From positions 186,001 through 250,000 of the forward strand of contig NZ_JAJQQS010000006.1 in the NCBI RefSeq assembly GCF_021228125.1: a DNA stretch of 64,000 bases, written 5' to 3'. A program made the position numbers and the translations under genes. A model generated the notes under the pieces. The model saw only the letters and a list, made by a program, of their open reading frames with translations. It was not told the DNA's origin and made no database searches. Shown piece by piece: positions 8,190 through 15,743 of the stretch. Within the stretch, counting starts at the first letter, position 1; each line of letters begins with the position of its first letter. This stretch comes from Streptomyces albireticuli. Lineage in GTDB: Bacteria; Actinomycetota; Actinomycetes; Streptomycetales; Streptomycetaceae.

Positions 8190-9593
8190 TTGAGTACGGG
8201 ACCCGGAGCAGACTCCGCACCCGCACCGAACACCCCCGACGACGACACCCGCACCACCGCCCTCACCAAGAGCCTCACCAAGAGTCTCCCCACGAGCAAG
8301 GGCGGCACCTTCAGCTCGCTCCGGATCCGTAACTACCGGCTCTTCGCCACCGGCCAGGTGGTGTCCAACACCGGTACGTGGATGCAGCGCATCGCCCAGG
8401 ACTGGCTGGTCCTCGGGCTCACCGGCTCCTCCGCGGCCGTGGGCATCACCACGGCCCTCCAGTTCCTGCCCCTGCTGCTGCTCGGGCTCTACGGCGGCGT
8501 CATCGCCGACCGCTACCCCAAGCGCCTGCTGCTGCTCGTCACCCAGGTCGCCATGGGGTTCACCGGCCTGGCGCTCGCGGTGCTCACCCTCTCCGGCCAT
8601 GTCGAGGTCTGGCACGTCTATGTGACCGCCCTCGTCCTCGGCCTCGTCACCGTCGTCGACAACCCCGCCCGCCAGGCGTTCGTCGTCGAGATGGTCGGCC
8701 CGGACGACCTGCGCAACGCCGTCAGCCTGAACTCCGCCAACTTCCAGTCCGCCCGGCTCGTCGGCCCCGCCGTCGCCGGTGTCCTCATCACCGCCGTGGG
8801 CAGCGGCTGGGCCTTCCTGCTCAACGGCCTGTCCTTCGTCGCGCCCGTCGTCAGCCTGCTGCTGATGCGGGCCTCCGAGCTCCACAAGGTGGACCGGGCG
8901 CCCCGCGGCAAGGGACAGCTCCGCGAGGGCCTCCGCTATGTCGCGGGGCGCCCGGACCTCTTCTGGCCCGTCGTCCTCGTAGGCTTCATCGGCACCTTCG
9001 GGTTCAACTTCCCGATCTGGCTCACGGCCTACGTCAACGACGTCTTCCACGCCGGCGCCGGTACGTACGGCCTGCTCAACACCCTGATGGCGGCCGGCTC
9101 GCTGGTCGGCGCCCTGCTCGCCGCCCGGCGCGGCAACTCCCGGCTGCGGCTGCTGGTCGGGGCCGCGGTGCTGTTCGGCGTCCTGGAGATCACCGCCGCC
9201 CTGGCGCCCAGCTTCTGGGTCTTCGCGCTGCTGCTGGCACCGATCGGGATGTGCGGCCTGACGATCAACGTGACCGCCAACTCCAGCCTCCAGATGGCCA
9301 CGGATCCCGCGATGCGGGGGCGGGTCATGAGCCTGTTCACGATGGTCTTCATGGGCGGCACGCCCATCGGGGCCCCGCTCGTCGGCTATGTCACCGACGC
9401 CTACGGCGCGCGCGTCGGCTTCCTCGCCGGCGGCGTCGTCTCCCTGCTGGCCGCGGCGGGCGTCGGGATGGCCCTGGCGCGGGTGGGCGGCCTGCGCCTG
9501 AAGATAGACCTGAGGCGCGGCCATACGCATGTGGCGTTCGTCCCCCGGCAGGAGGTGCGGGAGCCGGTGACGGCGGTGACGTCGGCGGCGTGA
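8190..9593 (+). CDS. MFS transporter (MFS_3 / EntS-like exporter)
   Basis: This 467-residue major facilitator protein has 12 predicted membrane helices after a 45-residue hydrophilic N-terminus. The FRNY-like opening SLRIRNYRLFATGQVVSNTGTW and the loop DRYPKR between helices 2 and 3 are typical of the MFS_3 group that includes the enterobactin exporter EntS. It therefore probably exports a small molecule by proton antiport. The start is a TTG at 8190, chosen because a perfect AGGAGGAGG lies 10 nt upstream; an open frame back to 8106 overlaps marR and is not used. It is co-transcribed with marR. Substrate unknown; a siderophore-like or drug-like compound is possible. Confidence 0.85.
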   Translation: MSTGPGADSAPAPNTPDDDTRTTALTKSLTKSLPTSKGGTFSSLRIRNYRLFATGQVVSNTGTWMQRIAQDWLVLGLTGSSAAVGITTALQFLPLLLLGLYGGVIADRYPKRLLLLVTQVAMGFTGLALAVLTLSGHVEVWHVYVTALVLGLVTVVDNPARQAFVVEMVGPDDLRNAVSLNSANFQSARLVGPAVAGVLITAVGSGWAFLLNGLSFVAPVVSLLLMRASELHKVDRAPRGKGQLREGLRYVAGRPDLFWPVVLVGFIGTFGFNFPIWLTAYVNDVFHAGAGTYGLLNTLMAAGSLVGALLAARRGNSRLRLLVGAAVLFGVLEITAALAPSFWVFALLLAPIGMCGLTINVTANSSLQMATDPAMRGRVMSLFTMVFMGGTPIGAPLVGYVTDAYGARVGFLAGGVVSLLAAAGVGMALARVGGLRLKIDLRRGHTHVAFVPRQEVREPVTAVTSAA

Positions 9594-9607
9594 GCGTCCC
9601 GTGACGC

Positions 9608-9690
9608 GGCTCAAGCGCCGGGCGGGCTGGTGGCAGCCCGTCCGGCGCTTGAGGACATTCGGGAAGGGGCGGGGCGGGGTGGGGAAAACC
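9608..9690. repeat. Palindromic element, copy B (half)
   Basis: The core arms CTCAAGCGCCGGGCGGGCTG and CAGCCCGTCCGGCGCTTGAG face each other across a few bases and are followed by ATTCGGGAAGGGGCGGGG, the right outer arm. The left outer arm is missing, so this is a partial copy. It lies just after the MFS stop. Confidence 0.75.
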
Positions 9691-9700
9691 TCCGCACCCG

Positions 9701-9790
9701 CCGACCCGCCGACCCGCCGACCCGTGCTCGCCGACCCGCCGACCCGTGCTCGCCGACCCGCCGACCCGTGCTCGCCGACCCGCCCACCCG
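9701..9790. repeat. 22-bp tandem repeat
   Basis: The 22-nt unit GTGCTCGCCGACCCGCCGACCC occurs at 9724 and 9746, with a third partial copy from 9768, preceded by shorter CCGACCCG iterations. It occupies the gap between the MFS gene and thpR. It has no spacer structure, so it is not a CRISPR array. Confidence 0.75.
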
Positions 9791-9822
9791 CCCGTACCCG
9801 CGGGGCCCGCCAAACTGAACCC

Positions 9823-10386
9823 ATGCGACTCTTCGCCGCCGTCATCCCGCCCCCGGACGCCGTCGCCGAGCTGGAAGCCGCCCTGGCGCCCCTCCACGGC
9901 CTCCCCGGCGCGGCCCACCTCCGCTGGACCGAGTCCACGAGCTGGCACTTCACCCTCGCCTTCCTCGGGGAGGTCGACGAGGCCCTGCTGCCCGGGCTCG
10001 AGGAGCGCCTGGCGCGCGCCGCGCACCGGCACCCGCCGCACACGCTGCGGTTCGCCTCGGCGGGCCGGTTCGGCGACAAGATCCTCTGGGTCGGTGCCGA
10101 GGGCGAGCTGACCACCCTGCGCGACCTCGCCCGCTCCACCGCCGCCGGCGCCCGCCGGGCCGGTGTCGAGGTGGACGGGAAGCACCCCTTCCGCGCCCAC
10201 CTCACCCTGGCCCGCGCGGCGGGCCCGGTGCACCTGGGCCCGTACGCGGAGCACCTCGCGGACTTCACCGGCGCGCCCTGGACCGCCGACCGGCTCGCGC
10301 TCGTCCGCAGCGCCCTCCCGGCCTCCGGCGTGCCCGGCGAGCGCCCCCGCTATACGACGGTGGCCTCCTGGGGACTGGGTCGCTGA
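9823..10386 (+). CDS. thpR: RNA 2',3'-cyclic phosphodiesterase (ThpR / 2'-5' RNA ligase family)
   Basis: This 187-residue protein of the 2H phosphoesterase fold carries both catalytic His-x-Thr motifs: HFT at H42 (WHFTLAF) and HLT at H126 (AHLTLAR), the correct spacing for ThpR. The enzyme opens 2',3'-cyclic phosphates on RNA ends, and homologues were first described as joining tRNA half-molecules through a 2'-5' bond. The start is ATG 9823, with the family-typical opening MRLFAAVIPP; no strong ribosome binding site precedes it and the upstream frame is repeat sequence. It appears to be a single-gene unit, followed 30 bp later by a tiny membrane-peptide gene. Confidence 0.88.
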   Translation: MRLFAAVIPPPDAVAELEAALAPLHGLPGAAHLRWTESTSWHFTLAFLGEVDEALLPGLEERLARAAHRHPPHTLRFASAGRFGDKILWVGAEGELTTLRDLARSTAAGARRAGVEVDGKHPFRAHLTLARAAGPVHLGPYAEHLADFTGAPWTADRLALVRSALPASGVPGERPRYTTVASWGLGR

Positions 10387-10416
10387 GCCCGGAGGCCGGG
10401 CGGTTACGCTCAAGGG

Positions 10417-10503
10417 GTGGACCCCAAGACCAGGAACCGGATCATGACCGGTGTGCTCGCCGTGATGCTCGTCGTCGTCGCCGTGGTGTCGGCCGTGAAG
10501 TGA
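10417..10503 (+). CDS. Tiny single-pass membrane peptide, 28 aa
   Basis: A GTG-started frame encodes 28 residues: a basic head, MDPKTRNRIMTG, followed by one hydrophobic helix (VLAVMLVVVAVVSAV) and a terminal Lys. AAGGGG sits immediately before the GTG. I believe peptides of this shape (MDxKTRNRIMTG plus a helix) recur in Streptomyces, but I could not check. It would be too short for routine ORF calling. The head-to-helix charge pattern suggests an N-in membrane peptide. Function unknown. Confidence 0.55.
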   Translation: MDPKTRNRIMTGVLAVMLVVVAVVSAVK

Positions 10504-10759
10504 CGCGAGGGGCGGTCCGGCCGCGCGGCGGCGAGCACGCGGCCGCACCGCGACCGGGCGGCCCGGCGGCCGGCGGGCCCCGGGGACGGCCCGGCCCCGG
10601 CCGGCGCGTGAGACCCGCCCAAGCGACCCGGACGCGATCCCGCCACCGGGCGGATCCGGCCCGGCCACCGGGCGAGGCGGTCCCGGGCGTCGCGTGAGGC
10701 GCGCCCCGGGTGGAGGGCGTAGTTCCCGCCACCCGGACGGACCACCCGGTCCTTGCCAC

Positions 10760-10950
10760 GGGACTCCCCGGCGGCTACGGGACTCCCCGGTGGCTACGGG
10801 ACTCCCCGGCCCGGCTACGGGACTCCCCGGTGGCTACGGGACTCCCCGGCCCGGCTACGGGACTCCCCGGTGGCTACGGGACTCCCCGGCCCGGCCACGG
10901 GATTCCCCGGCCCGGCCACCGGACACCCTGGCCCAGCCACCGGACACCCC
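10760..10950. repeat. 19/21-bp tandem repeat array
   Basis: Nine units alternate between GGGACTCCCCGGTGGCTAC (19 nt) and GGGACTCCCCGGCCCGGCTAC (21 nt), becoming degenerate at the right end (CGGACACCCTGG). The array fills the centre of the 485-bp gap between the tiny peptide gene and the convergent aldo/keto reductase gene. The rest of that gap (10504-10759) is G+C-rich sequence in which I see nothing. Confidence 0.88.
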
Positions 10951-10988
10951 GCCGCCGGGCGAACCGGCGCCCGGCGCGAGCCCGCCCG

Positions 10989-11975
10989 CTACCAGGCGAA
11001 CGCCTCCGGCGACGGCCCCGGCCCCGGGAAGATGCCGTCCAGTTCGGTCAGCAGTTCCTCCGTCAGCTTCAGCTCGACGGCGCGCAGCGCCGAGGACAGC
11101 TGCTCCCCGGTGCGCGGCCCGACGATCGGGCCGGTGACGCCCGGCCGGGTCAGCAGCCAGGCCAGCGCCACCTCGCCGGGCTCCAGCCCGTGCTTGTCGA
11201 GCAGGTCCTCGTACGCCTGGACCTGCTCCCGCACCTTGGTGTTCGCGAGCGCCTCGGCCGACCGGCCGGACGCGCCGCCGCCCTCCCGCTCCTTGCGGAT
11301 GACTCCGCCGAGCAGCCCGCCGTGCAGCGGCGACCAGGGGATGACCCCCAGCCCGTACGCCTCGGCGGCCGGGACGACCTCCATCTCGGCCCGCCGCTCG
11401 GCGAGGTTGTACAGGCACTGCTCGCTGACCAGCCCGAGCGAGCCGCGCCGCCGGGCGGCCTCGTTGGCCTGCGCGATGTGCCAGCCGGCGTGGTTGGAGG
11501 AGCCCGCGTAGAGGATCTTGCCCTGCTGGACGAGGACGTCGATCGCCTGCCAGATCTCCTCCCACGGCGTGGTCCGGTCGACGTGGTGGAACTGGTAGAG
11601 GTCGATATGGTCGGTGCGCAGCCGCTGGAGGCTGGCGTCGACAGCGCGCCGGATGTTCGCGGCGGACAGGCGGTCGTGGTTCGGCCAGTCCGCGCCGTCC
11701 GGGCCCATGTTCCCGAACACCTTGGTGGCGAGGACGACCTTCTCGCGCCGCCCGCCGCCGCGCGCGAGCCAGCTGCCGATGATCTCCTCGGTGCGGCCCT
11801 TGTTCTCGCCCCAGCCGTAGACGTTCGCGGTGTCGAAGAAGTTGACGCCCGCGTCGAGCGCGGTGTCCATGATGGCGTGGCTGTCGGCCTCGTCCGTCTG
11901 AGGCCCGAAGTTCATCGTGCCGAGCACGATCCGGCTGACCTTGAGACCTGTGCGTCCGAGCTGCGTGTACTCCAT
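10989..11975 (-). CDS. Aldo/keto reductase
   Basis: This 328-residue soluble NADPH-dependent aldo/keto reductase has the catalytic tetrad in order: D48 and Y53 in FFDTANVYGWG, K85 in LATKVFG, and H130 in DLYQFHHVD. The opening MEYTQLGRTGLKVSRIVLGTM and the length fit the AKR group related to YghZ/YajO and the potassium-channel beta subunit. It reduces aldehydes or ketones; the physiological substrate is unknown. The start is ATG 11975. It is the last gene of a leftward block with the SGNH hydrolase, 138 bp apart, so co-transcription is uncertain. Confidence 0.9.
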   Translation of the reverse strand: MEYTQLGRTGLKVSRIVLGTMNFGPQTDEADSHAIMDTALDAGVNFFDTANVYGWGENKGRTEEIIGSWLARGGGRREKVVLATKVFGNMGPDGADWPNHDRLSAANIRRAVDASLQRLRTDHIDLYQFHHVDRTTPWEEIWQAIDVLVQQGKILYAGSSNHAGWHIAQANEAARRRGSLGLVSEQCLYNLAERRAEMEVVPAAEAYGLGVIPWSPLHGGLLGGVIRKEREGGGASGRSAEALANTKVREQVQAYEDLLDKHGLEPGEVALAWLLTRPGVTGPIVGPRTGEQLSSALRAVELKLTEELLTELDGIFPGPGPSPEAFAW

Positions 11976-12113
11976 AGCCGCTTAGCCAACGCCTTGGAGT
12001 GCGCTTGAGGCAAGGGTGGCCGCCCGCGACGGCGCGTCGGGGGGCGCGAGGGGCGCGCGCCGGGGCTCGGAGGGGCTCGGAGGCTGTGGGAGGGCCCGTG
12101 GGTGGGCCCGCGG

Positions 12114-12806
12114 TCAGCCGCGTACGACGGGTCCGTACGGACCGGCGACGTCCCACGCCTGGTGCATCGCGTCGGCGAAGGCGGCGGCCAGGCGGTGCTC
12201 GCCCTCGGCGTTGGGGTGGGTGCCGTCGTATGTGTCGCGGTCGATGTCCCAGCCCTCGGGCGGGGAGGCGAGCAGCAGCGGCGAGGACGCGGAGCCGAGC
12301 TCGGCGACGGCCTTGGCCAGCAGTTCGTTGAAGCGCTCGCACTGGGCGGCGAAGGGCGGGTCGTTGAGCGCCCGTACGTTGTGGATCACGGGCAGCAGCA
12401 CGGCCCGGACGCGGGGGTTGGCCTCGCGGGCGGCGGCGAGGAAGCGGTGGACGTTCTCGGCGGTCTGCTCGGCGTCGGTGTAGAAGCCGAGGTCGATCAG
12501 GCCGAGGGAGATCAGCAGGGTGTCGGCCTTGCCCGCCCGCACCGCGTCCCCGATCAGCGGTGCCATGTGCAGCCAGCCCTCGCCCCAGCCGGCCAGGTGC
12601 GCCTGGGCGCGGGCCGGGAAGCCGGGATCCCCGTAGGCGAGCGAACCGGGCGCGTCGGCCGAGGGGTCGTACAGCTCGGTGCGCGGCCCGACGATCTTGT
12701 AGGGGCCGCCGTAGGAGGCGTTGAGGTGCTGCCACATGCGGTAACGCCATGTGTAGTCACCGGCGCTACCGATGGTCATCGAGTCGCCGACGAACATGAT
12801 CCGCAT
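12114..12806 (-). CDS. SGNH/GDSL-type hydrolase
   Basis: This 230-residue SGNH-fold protein has the nucleophile S9 in VGDSMTIG and the catalytic pair D194 and H197 in DGTHPN. The block III motif, usually G-x-N-D, reads GLIDLG, so the oxyanion-hole Asn is replaced by Ile. Blocks I and V are intact. There is no signal peptide, so it is probably cytoplasmic. The family hydrolyses esters of carbohydrates, lipids or peptides; the substrate cannot be inferred. The start is ATG 12806. It is followed by the aldo/keto reductase and preceded by a VOC protein only 18 bp away on the same strand, so the two may share an mRNA. Confidence 0.8.
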   Translation of the reverse strand: MRIMFVGDSMTIGSAGDYTWRYRMWQHLNASYGGPYKIVGPRTELYDPSADAPGSLAYGDPGFPARAQAHLAGWGEGWLHMAPLIGDAVRAGKADTLLISLGLIDLGFYTDAEQTAENVHRFLAAAREANPRVRAVLLPVIHNVRALNDPPFAAQCERFNELLAKAVAELGSASSPLLLASPPEGWDIDRDTYDGTHPNAEGEHRLAAAFADAMHQAWDVAGPYGPVVRG

Positions 12807-12824
12807 ACGGTCAGGCTATCGGCC

Positions 12825-13214
12825 TTACGGAGCGTTGTGCGGCCCGGCCGCCTGGAGGACGGACAGGACGTTCCCGGCGGGGTCCGTGAACCAGGCGATG
12901 GGCGGCCCCGCCTCCCGGAAGATCCCCTTTTCGTCCTGCTCGAACTGCTCGTACCGTTCGAAGCGGACCCCGCGCGAGGTGAGCTCGTCGACCGCGCGCT
13001 CGACGTCCTCCACGGGGAAGTTGAGGACGGTGAAGCCCGCGGGGGTGTGGTCGGGCTTGGAGTAGACGAGGATCTCGGTGCCGCCGGCGATGTGGAGGGT
13101 CAGGAGCCCGAACTCCTCGGTGACGCGGAGGCCGAGCGTCCGGTGGTAGAAGTCCTTGGCGCGCTCGATGTCGTCCACGGCGAAGCCGCTGAACGCCTTG
13201 GTGTTCGTGAACAT
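12825..13214 (-). CDS. VOC family (glyoxalase/bleomycin-resistance fold) protein
   Basis: This 129-residue protein has two beta-alpha-beta-beta-beta modules of the vicinal-oxygen-chelate fold: the first from FSGFAVDDIERAKDFYHRTLG, the second from FPVEDVERAVDELTSRGVRFE, ending with WFTDPAGNVLSVLQ. The DPxGN signature near the C-terminus is typical. The usual metal-ligand His residues are not obvious, so it may be a binding protein rather than an enzyme. The start at ATG 13214 has GGAAGGAAG about 9 nt upstream; a frame open to 13439 is rejected. It lies 18 bp before the SGNH gene. Confidence 0.83.
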   Translation of the reverse strand: MFTNTKAFSGFAVDDIERAKDFYHRTLGLRVTEEFGLLTLHIAGGTEILVYSKPDHTPAGFTVLNFPVEDVERAVDELTSRGVRFERYEQFEQDEKGIFREAGPPIAWFTDPAGNVLSVLQAAGPHNAP

Positions 13215-13519
13215 GGTGTGGCTTCCTTCCTCGTGCTCCGCGGTGGTACGAGCGTCACCTGGCCGGGCACGAGAGGCAGCGTGTGTTCCGTGTGCCGGGT
13301 GCGTCAGGTGTGCTCGATGGGGCGAAAGTTGCTGGTCGGAGGCCCGGTTCGGCCGGGGGAACCGGGTTTGGGCCTCTTGGATGCGCTCACCCGTACGAGT
13401 GACCCCGTCCGGGTTTCGACGGGGAGCCGACGGGAGCACGTTCCTGAGCGGACGGTGTGTTCCGTCCCGCCCGCCGGGAACCCTCCGGACTCCGGAAGCC
13501 GAAGGAGAAGGACTGACCC
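13215..13519. other. Divergent promoter region without a clear feature
   Basis: This 305-bp gap separates the VOC gene (leftward) and the secreted-protein gene (rightward), so both promoters should lie here. I see no convincing -10/-35 pair, inverted repeat or small gene. Confidence 0.4.
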
Positions 13520-14155
13520 ATGATCTCGAAGTTATCGACGACGACCACCGCCGCGCGCCGCGCCACCGCCCGCCGTGCCACCGCCGCGCGCCGTGCCACC
13601 ACCCGCCGGGTACTCACCGGTGCGGCCGCGGCCGGTGTCCTCGCGCTCACGCTCACCCCGGCGGGCCCGGGCGCGGCCGCGGTGGGAGGGCCGGGCGGGC
13701 CGGGAGGGGCTGAAAGGGAGGTGACGGGCGCGGGCGGCGGCAAGGCCGCCGTCGTCCTGCGCTGCCACGGCTCCCTCCGCATGGACGTCAGGCCCGACGG
13801 CGGTGCCTCGGGGGTGGGCCGGCTGACCTGCGACGCGCCCAGCCGCTCGCGGATCGAATCCGCGACCCTCACGATGAAGGGCCGGGCGACGGGCGGCAGT
13901 GGGCCGGACGTGGTGACCACGACGGACGATCACGTCGTCTACAACACGAACGAGGTCTCCGACCTCAAGGCGGACAGGACCTTCACCCGCGTCGACCCCG
14001 GCCGCACCGAGGCACGGCAGGCGGGCACGGGCACGGTCGTCCGCAACCTGTTCTCCCCGGCCCGGCAGGAGGGGAGCGGCAGCGGCCGGGTCTTCGTGGG
14101 CATCGCCGCGACGTCGTGGTTCATCGACGACGTGTCGTTCACGCTGGACCGGTGA
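13520..14155 (+). CDS. Secreted protein of unknown function
   Basis: This 211-residue protein has a long basic N-terminus rich in Arg, Ala and Thr (residues 1-30) followed by a hydrophobic stretch, VLTGAAAAGVLALTLTPAG, and an Ala-rich cleavage region near residue 53: a Sec-type signal peptide with an extended n-region. The mature part is Gly-, Thr- and Asp-rich, with two Cys (VLRCHGS and LTCDAP) about 25 residues apart that could form a disulfide, and a C-terminal beta-rich segment. GGAGAAGGA lies 9 nt before ATG 13520. I do not recognise the family. It appears to be monocistronic. Confidence 0.72.
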   Translation: MISKLSTTTTAARRATARRATAARRATTRRVLTGAAAAGVLALTLTPAGPGAAAVGGPGGPGGAEREVTGAGGGKAAVVLRCHGSLRMDVRPDGGASGVGRLTCDAPSRSRIESATLTMKGRATGGSGPDVVTTTDDHVVYNTNEVSDLKADRTFTRVDPGRTEARQAGTGTVVRNLFSPARQEGSGSGRVFVGIAATSWFIDDVSFTLDR

Positions 14156-14248
14156 GGGGCGTGAGGGGCGTGAGGGGCGCGATGCGCCGGACGGGTGACG
14201 CGCGGCGTGAGACGTGTCCGGCGTGCGGCGTGTGAGGTTTCCGGTGCG

Positions 14249-14327
14249 TCCGGCTGTCCGGCTGTCCGGCTGTCCGGCTGTCCGGCTGCCCGGCTGTCCG
14301 GCTGTCCGGCTGTCCGGCTGTCCGGCG
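14249..14327. repeat. 8-bp tandem repeat, 9 units
   Basis: TCCGGCTG is repeated nine times in a row from 14249 (one unit reads CCCGGCTG). The array lies in the 276-bp gap between the secreted-protein gene and the convergent lasso B2 gene. An 8-bp unit shifts any reading frame, so it is non-coding. Just left of it, GTGAGGGGC is also repeated (14153-14180). Confidence 0.88.
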
Positions 14328-14431
14328 CGCTGGACGGGTGAGGTCTTCGCCCTCCCTGAGGCGCTGGACCGCTGACGTGCGCGGCGCCCCGCCCCGCCCT
14401 GTCACGGCACGTCTCGCCTCGCGCCGCACGG

Positions 14432-14875
14432 TCAGGGCCGCTCCCGGCTCCCGCCCGCCCGGTCTCCGCTCGGGACGACCATGAGCCGGTGGTAGTAGCC
14501 GGGTGAGTGCGACTCGCCGATCGGCAGACCCGCCACCTCCACCCACGCGTGGGCGCGGAACGGTCCCGTACGCACCCCCGTGCACCAGTCGGGCCAGACC
14601 CCGCGCATCCGGCACAGGAGTGCCGTCGCTATGGAGCGCTGGAGGCAGCCCTCGCCCGCGCACCGGGTGCTCAGGGCGACGACCGCGCGCCGGGCGGCCA
14701 GGGCCTCCTCCGCGGTGGCGGGGGAGGCGCCGCGCCGGGCCAGCGTCAGGGCGCGGCGGATGCGGCGGGGCGGCAGCAGGACGAGCAGCCGGGCGGCGCC
14801 GACGGCCAGCAGGGCCGCCGGGCGGCGGCGGAGCGGCAGGGTCTCCCGGGCTTCCGGGACCGTCGGCCGGCTCAC
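14432..14875 (-). CDS. Lasso peptide biosynthesis B2 protein (leader peptidase)
   Basis: This 147-residue protein matches the McjB C-terminal / transglutaminase-like family that removes the leader from lasso precursors. The Cys protease signature is present: C77 in GEGCLQRS and H109 in RAHAWVEV, with E121 (IGESH) at the position of the third residue. The N-terminal half is basic and helical (LLPPRRIRRALTLARRG), as in other stand-alone B2 proteins. The start is a GTG at 14875 whose bases overlap the TGA of the upstream B1 gene (GTGA), implying translational coupling. It is the last gene of the A-B1-B2 cassette. No cyclase gene follows; the next gene is convergent. Confidence 0.85.
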   Translation of the reverse strand: MSRPTVPEARETLPLRRRPAALLAVGAARLLVLLPPRRIRRALTLARRGASPATAEEALAARRAVVALSTRCAGEGCLQRSIATALLCRMRGVWPDWCTGVRTGPFRAHAWVEVAGLPIGESHSPGYYHRLMVVPSGDRAGGSRERP

Positions 14876-15138
14876 GCCGTCACCACCAGGCGGGCCTCGG
14901 ACAGGGAGTTGATGAGCGCGGCCACGTCGCCGTTCGTCCGCTCCGTCGTCAGGCCCGGGTAGCGCTCGGCGAGGGAGTGCGCGACCTCCCGCGGGGTGGC
15001 GCCGTCGAGCAGGGCGCGCAGTACGGTCGCTCCCGTGCCGTTCAGCTGCCAGTAGCGGCCGGCGACTTCGTCGAGCAGCACCATTCCGTCCTCGGTGTCC
15101 GCGGCGGACACGTCGGGGTGCAGGCTGAGCACACTCAT
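14872..15138 (-). CDS. Lasso peptide B1 protein (PqqD-like RiPP recognition element)
   Basis: This 88-residue stand-alone PqqD-like protein has the usual elements: three beta strands in the N-terminal half (DGMVLLDEVAGRYWQLNGTG) followed by helices (ATVLRALLDG, EVAHSLAERY, DVAALINSLSEARLV). Such proteins bind the leader peptide and deliver it to the B2 protease; the RRE groove normally recognises the YxxP and LxxxG parts of the leader, both present in the precursor encoded just upstream. The start is ATG 15138, only 10 bp after the precursor stop, with GAGGGG in between. It overlaps the B2 gene by 4 bp. Confidence 0.85.
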   Translation of the reverse strand: MSVLSLHPDVSAADTEDGMVLLDEVAGRYWQLNGTGATVLRALLDGATPREVAHSLAERYPGLTTERTNGDVAALINSLSEARLVVTA

Positions 15139-15148
15139 GGGACCCCTC

Positions 15149-15253
15149 TCAGGCGTTCTCCGCCGCGTCGGCCGTCGGCCGGCCTCGGGTGAGCTCCGAG
15201 AACTCGCCGAGCTCTTCGAGTGCGGGGGGCTCGTAGGTCTCCTGAGGGTCCAT
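15149..15253 (-). CDS. Lasso-peptide-type precursor peptide (A), 34 aa
   Basis: This 34-residue peptide carries the lasso leader signature Y-x2-P-x-L-x3-G-x-F-x3-T exactly: Y7, P10, L12, G16, F18, T22. With Thr at the usual -2 position, cleavage after R23 would free an 11-residue core, GRPTADAAENA. Gly1 could pair with Glu9 to give a nine-residue ring, but only Asn-Ala would remain as tail, far shorter than known lasso tails. The ATG at 15253 has AAGGGA about 6 nt upstream. The B1 gene follows after 10 bp, where many actinobacterial clusters have the cyclase gene instead. Precursor identity is well supported by leader and context; the product is not. Confidence 0.8.
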   Translation of the reverse strand: MDPQETYEPPALEELGEFSELTRGRPTADAAENA

Positions 15254-15357
15254 GGCGGTTCCCTTCGCGGGTGCGGCTTCGGCTGCGCGTTGCGTCGAGG
15301 CTGTCCGTGGTGGGGGCGGGTTACGCGGGGTGGGGGATCCGGCCACCCGAAGGAGTG

Positions 15358-15684
15358 GCGGGTTTTGTTCCCCAGCCCCGCCCCTTCCCGAAACCGGGGG
15401 CTCCGCCCCCGGGCCCCCGACCCCCCGGGCCCTTGGGCGCCCGGGGCCTTGGGCGCCCGGGGCCCCGGACCTCTGGACCTCTGGGCCCCCGGACCCTTGG
15501 CCGCGCTGACGCGCGGTGGCCTCAATCGCCGGCCGGGCTGATTCCGCCCCTGTCCGAGGCTGCCTTTCCCGCCCGGTTCCGGGCAACGATTCAGCCCGTC
15601 CGGCGTTTGAGGACCGGGGTCCGGGGCGGAGCCCCGGTTCGGGAAGGGGCGGGGCTGGGGAAAGGCCCCGCGCAGCGGCACCAC
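15358..15684. repeat. Palindromic element, copy C (expanded)
   Basis: Outer arms CCCGCCCCTTCCCG and CGGGAAGGGGCGGGG, paired GGGGCTCCGCCCC modules and the core TTCAGCCCGTCCGGCGTTTGAGG identify the family. The left half carries extra iterated segments (GGGCGCCCGGGGCC and CTCTGGACCTCTGG) and a second core-like stretch, so this copy is longer than most. It fills most of the 490-bp gap between the lasso precursor and the serine hydrolase. Confidence 0.8.
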
Positions 15685-15743
15685 CCCGCAACGGCCCCCC
15701 GCAACGGCACCACCCCGCAGCGGCACCCGCCCCCACCGTCACC

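Noticed and set aside
10760..10950. Array resembling a CRISPR
   Set aside because: Units are contiguous with no unique spacers and there are no cas genes in the window.
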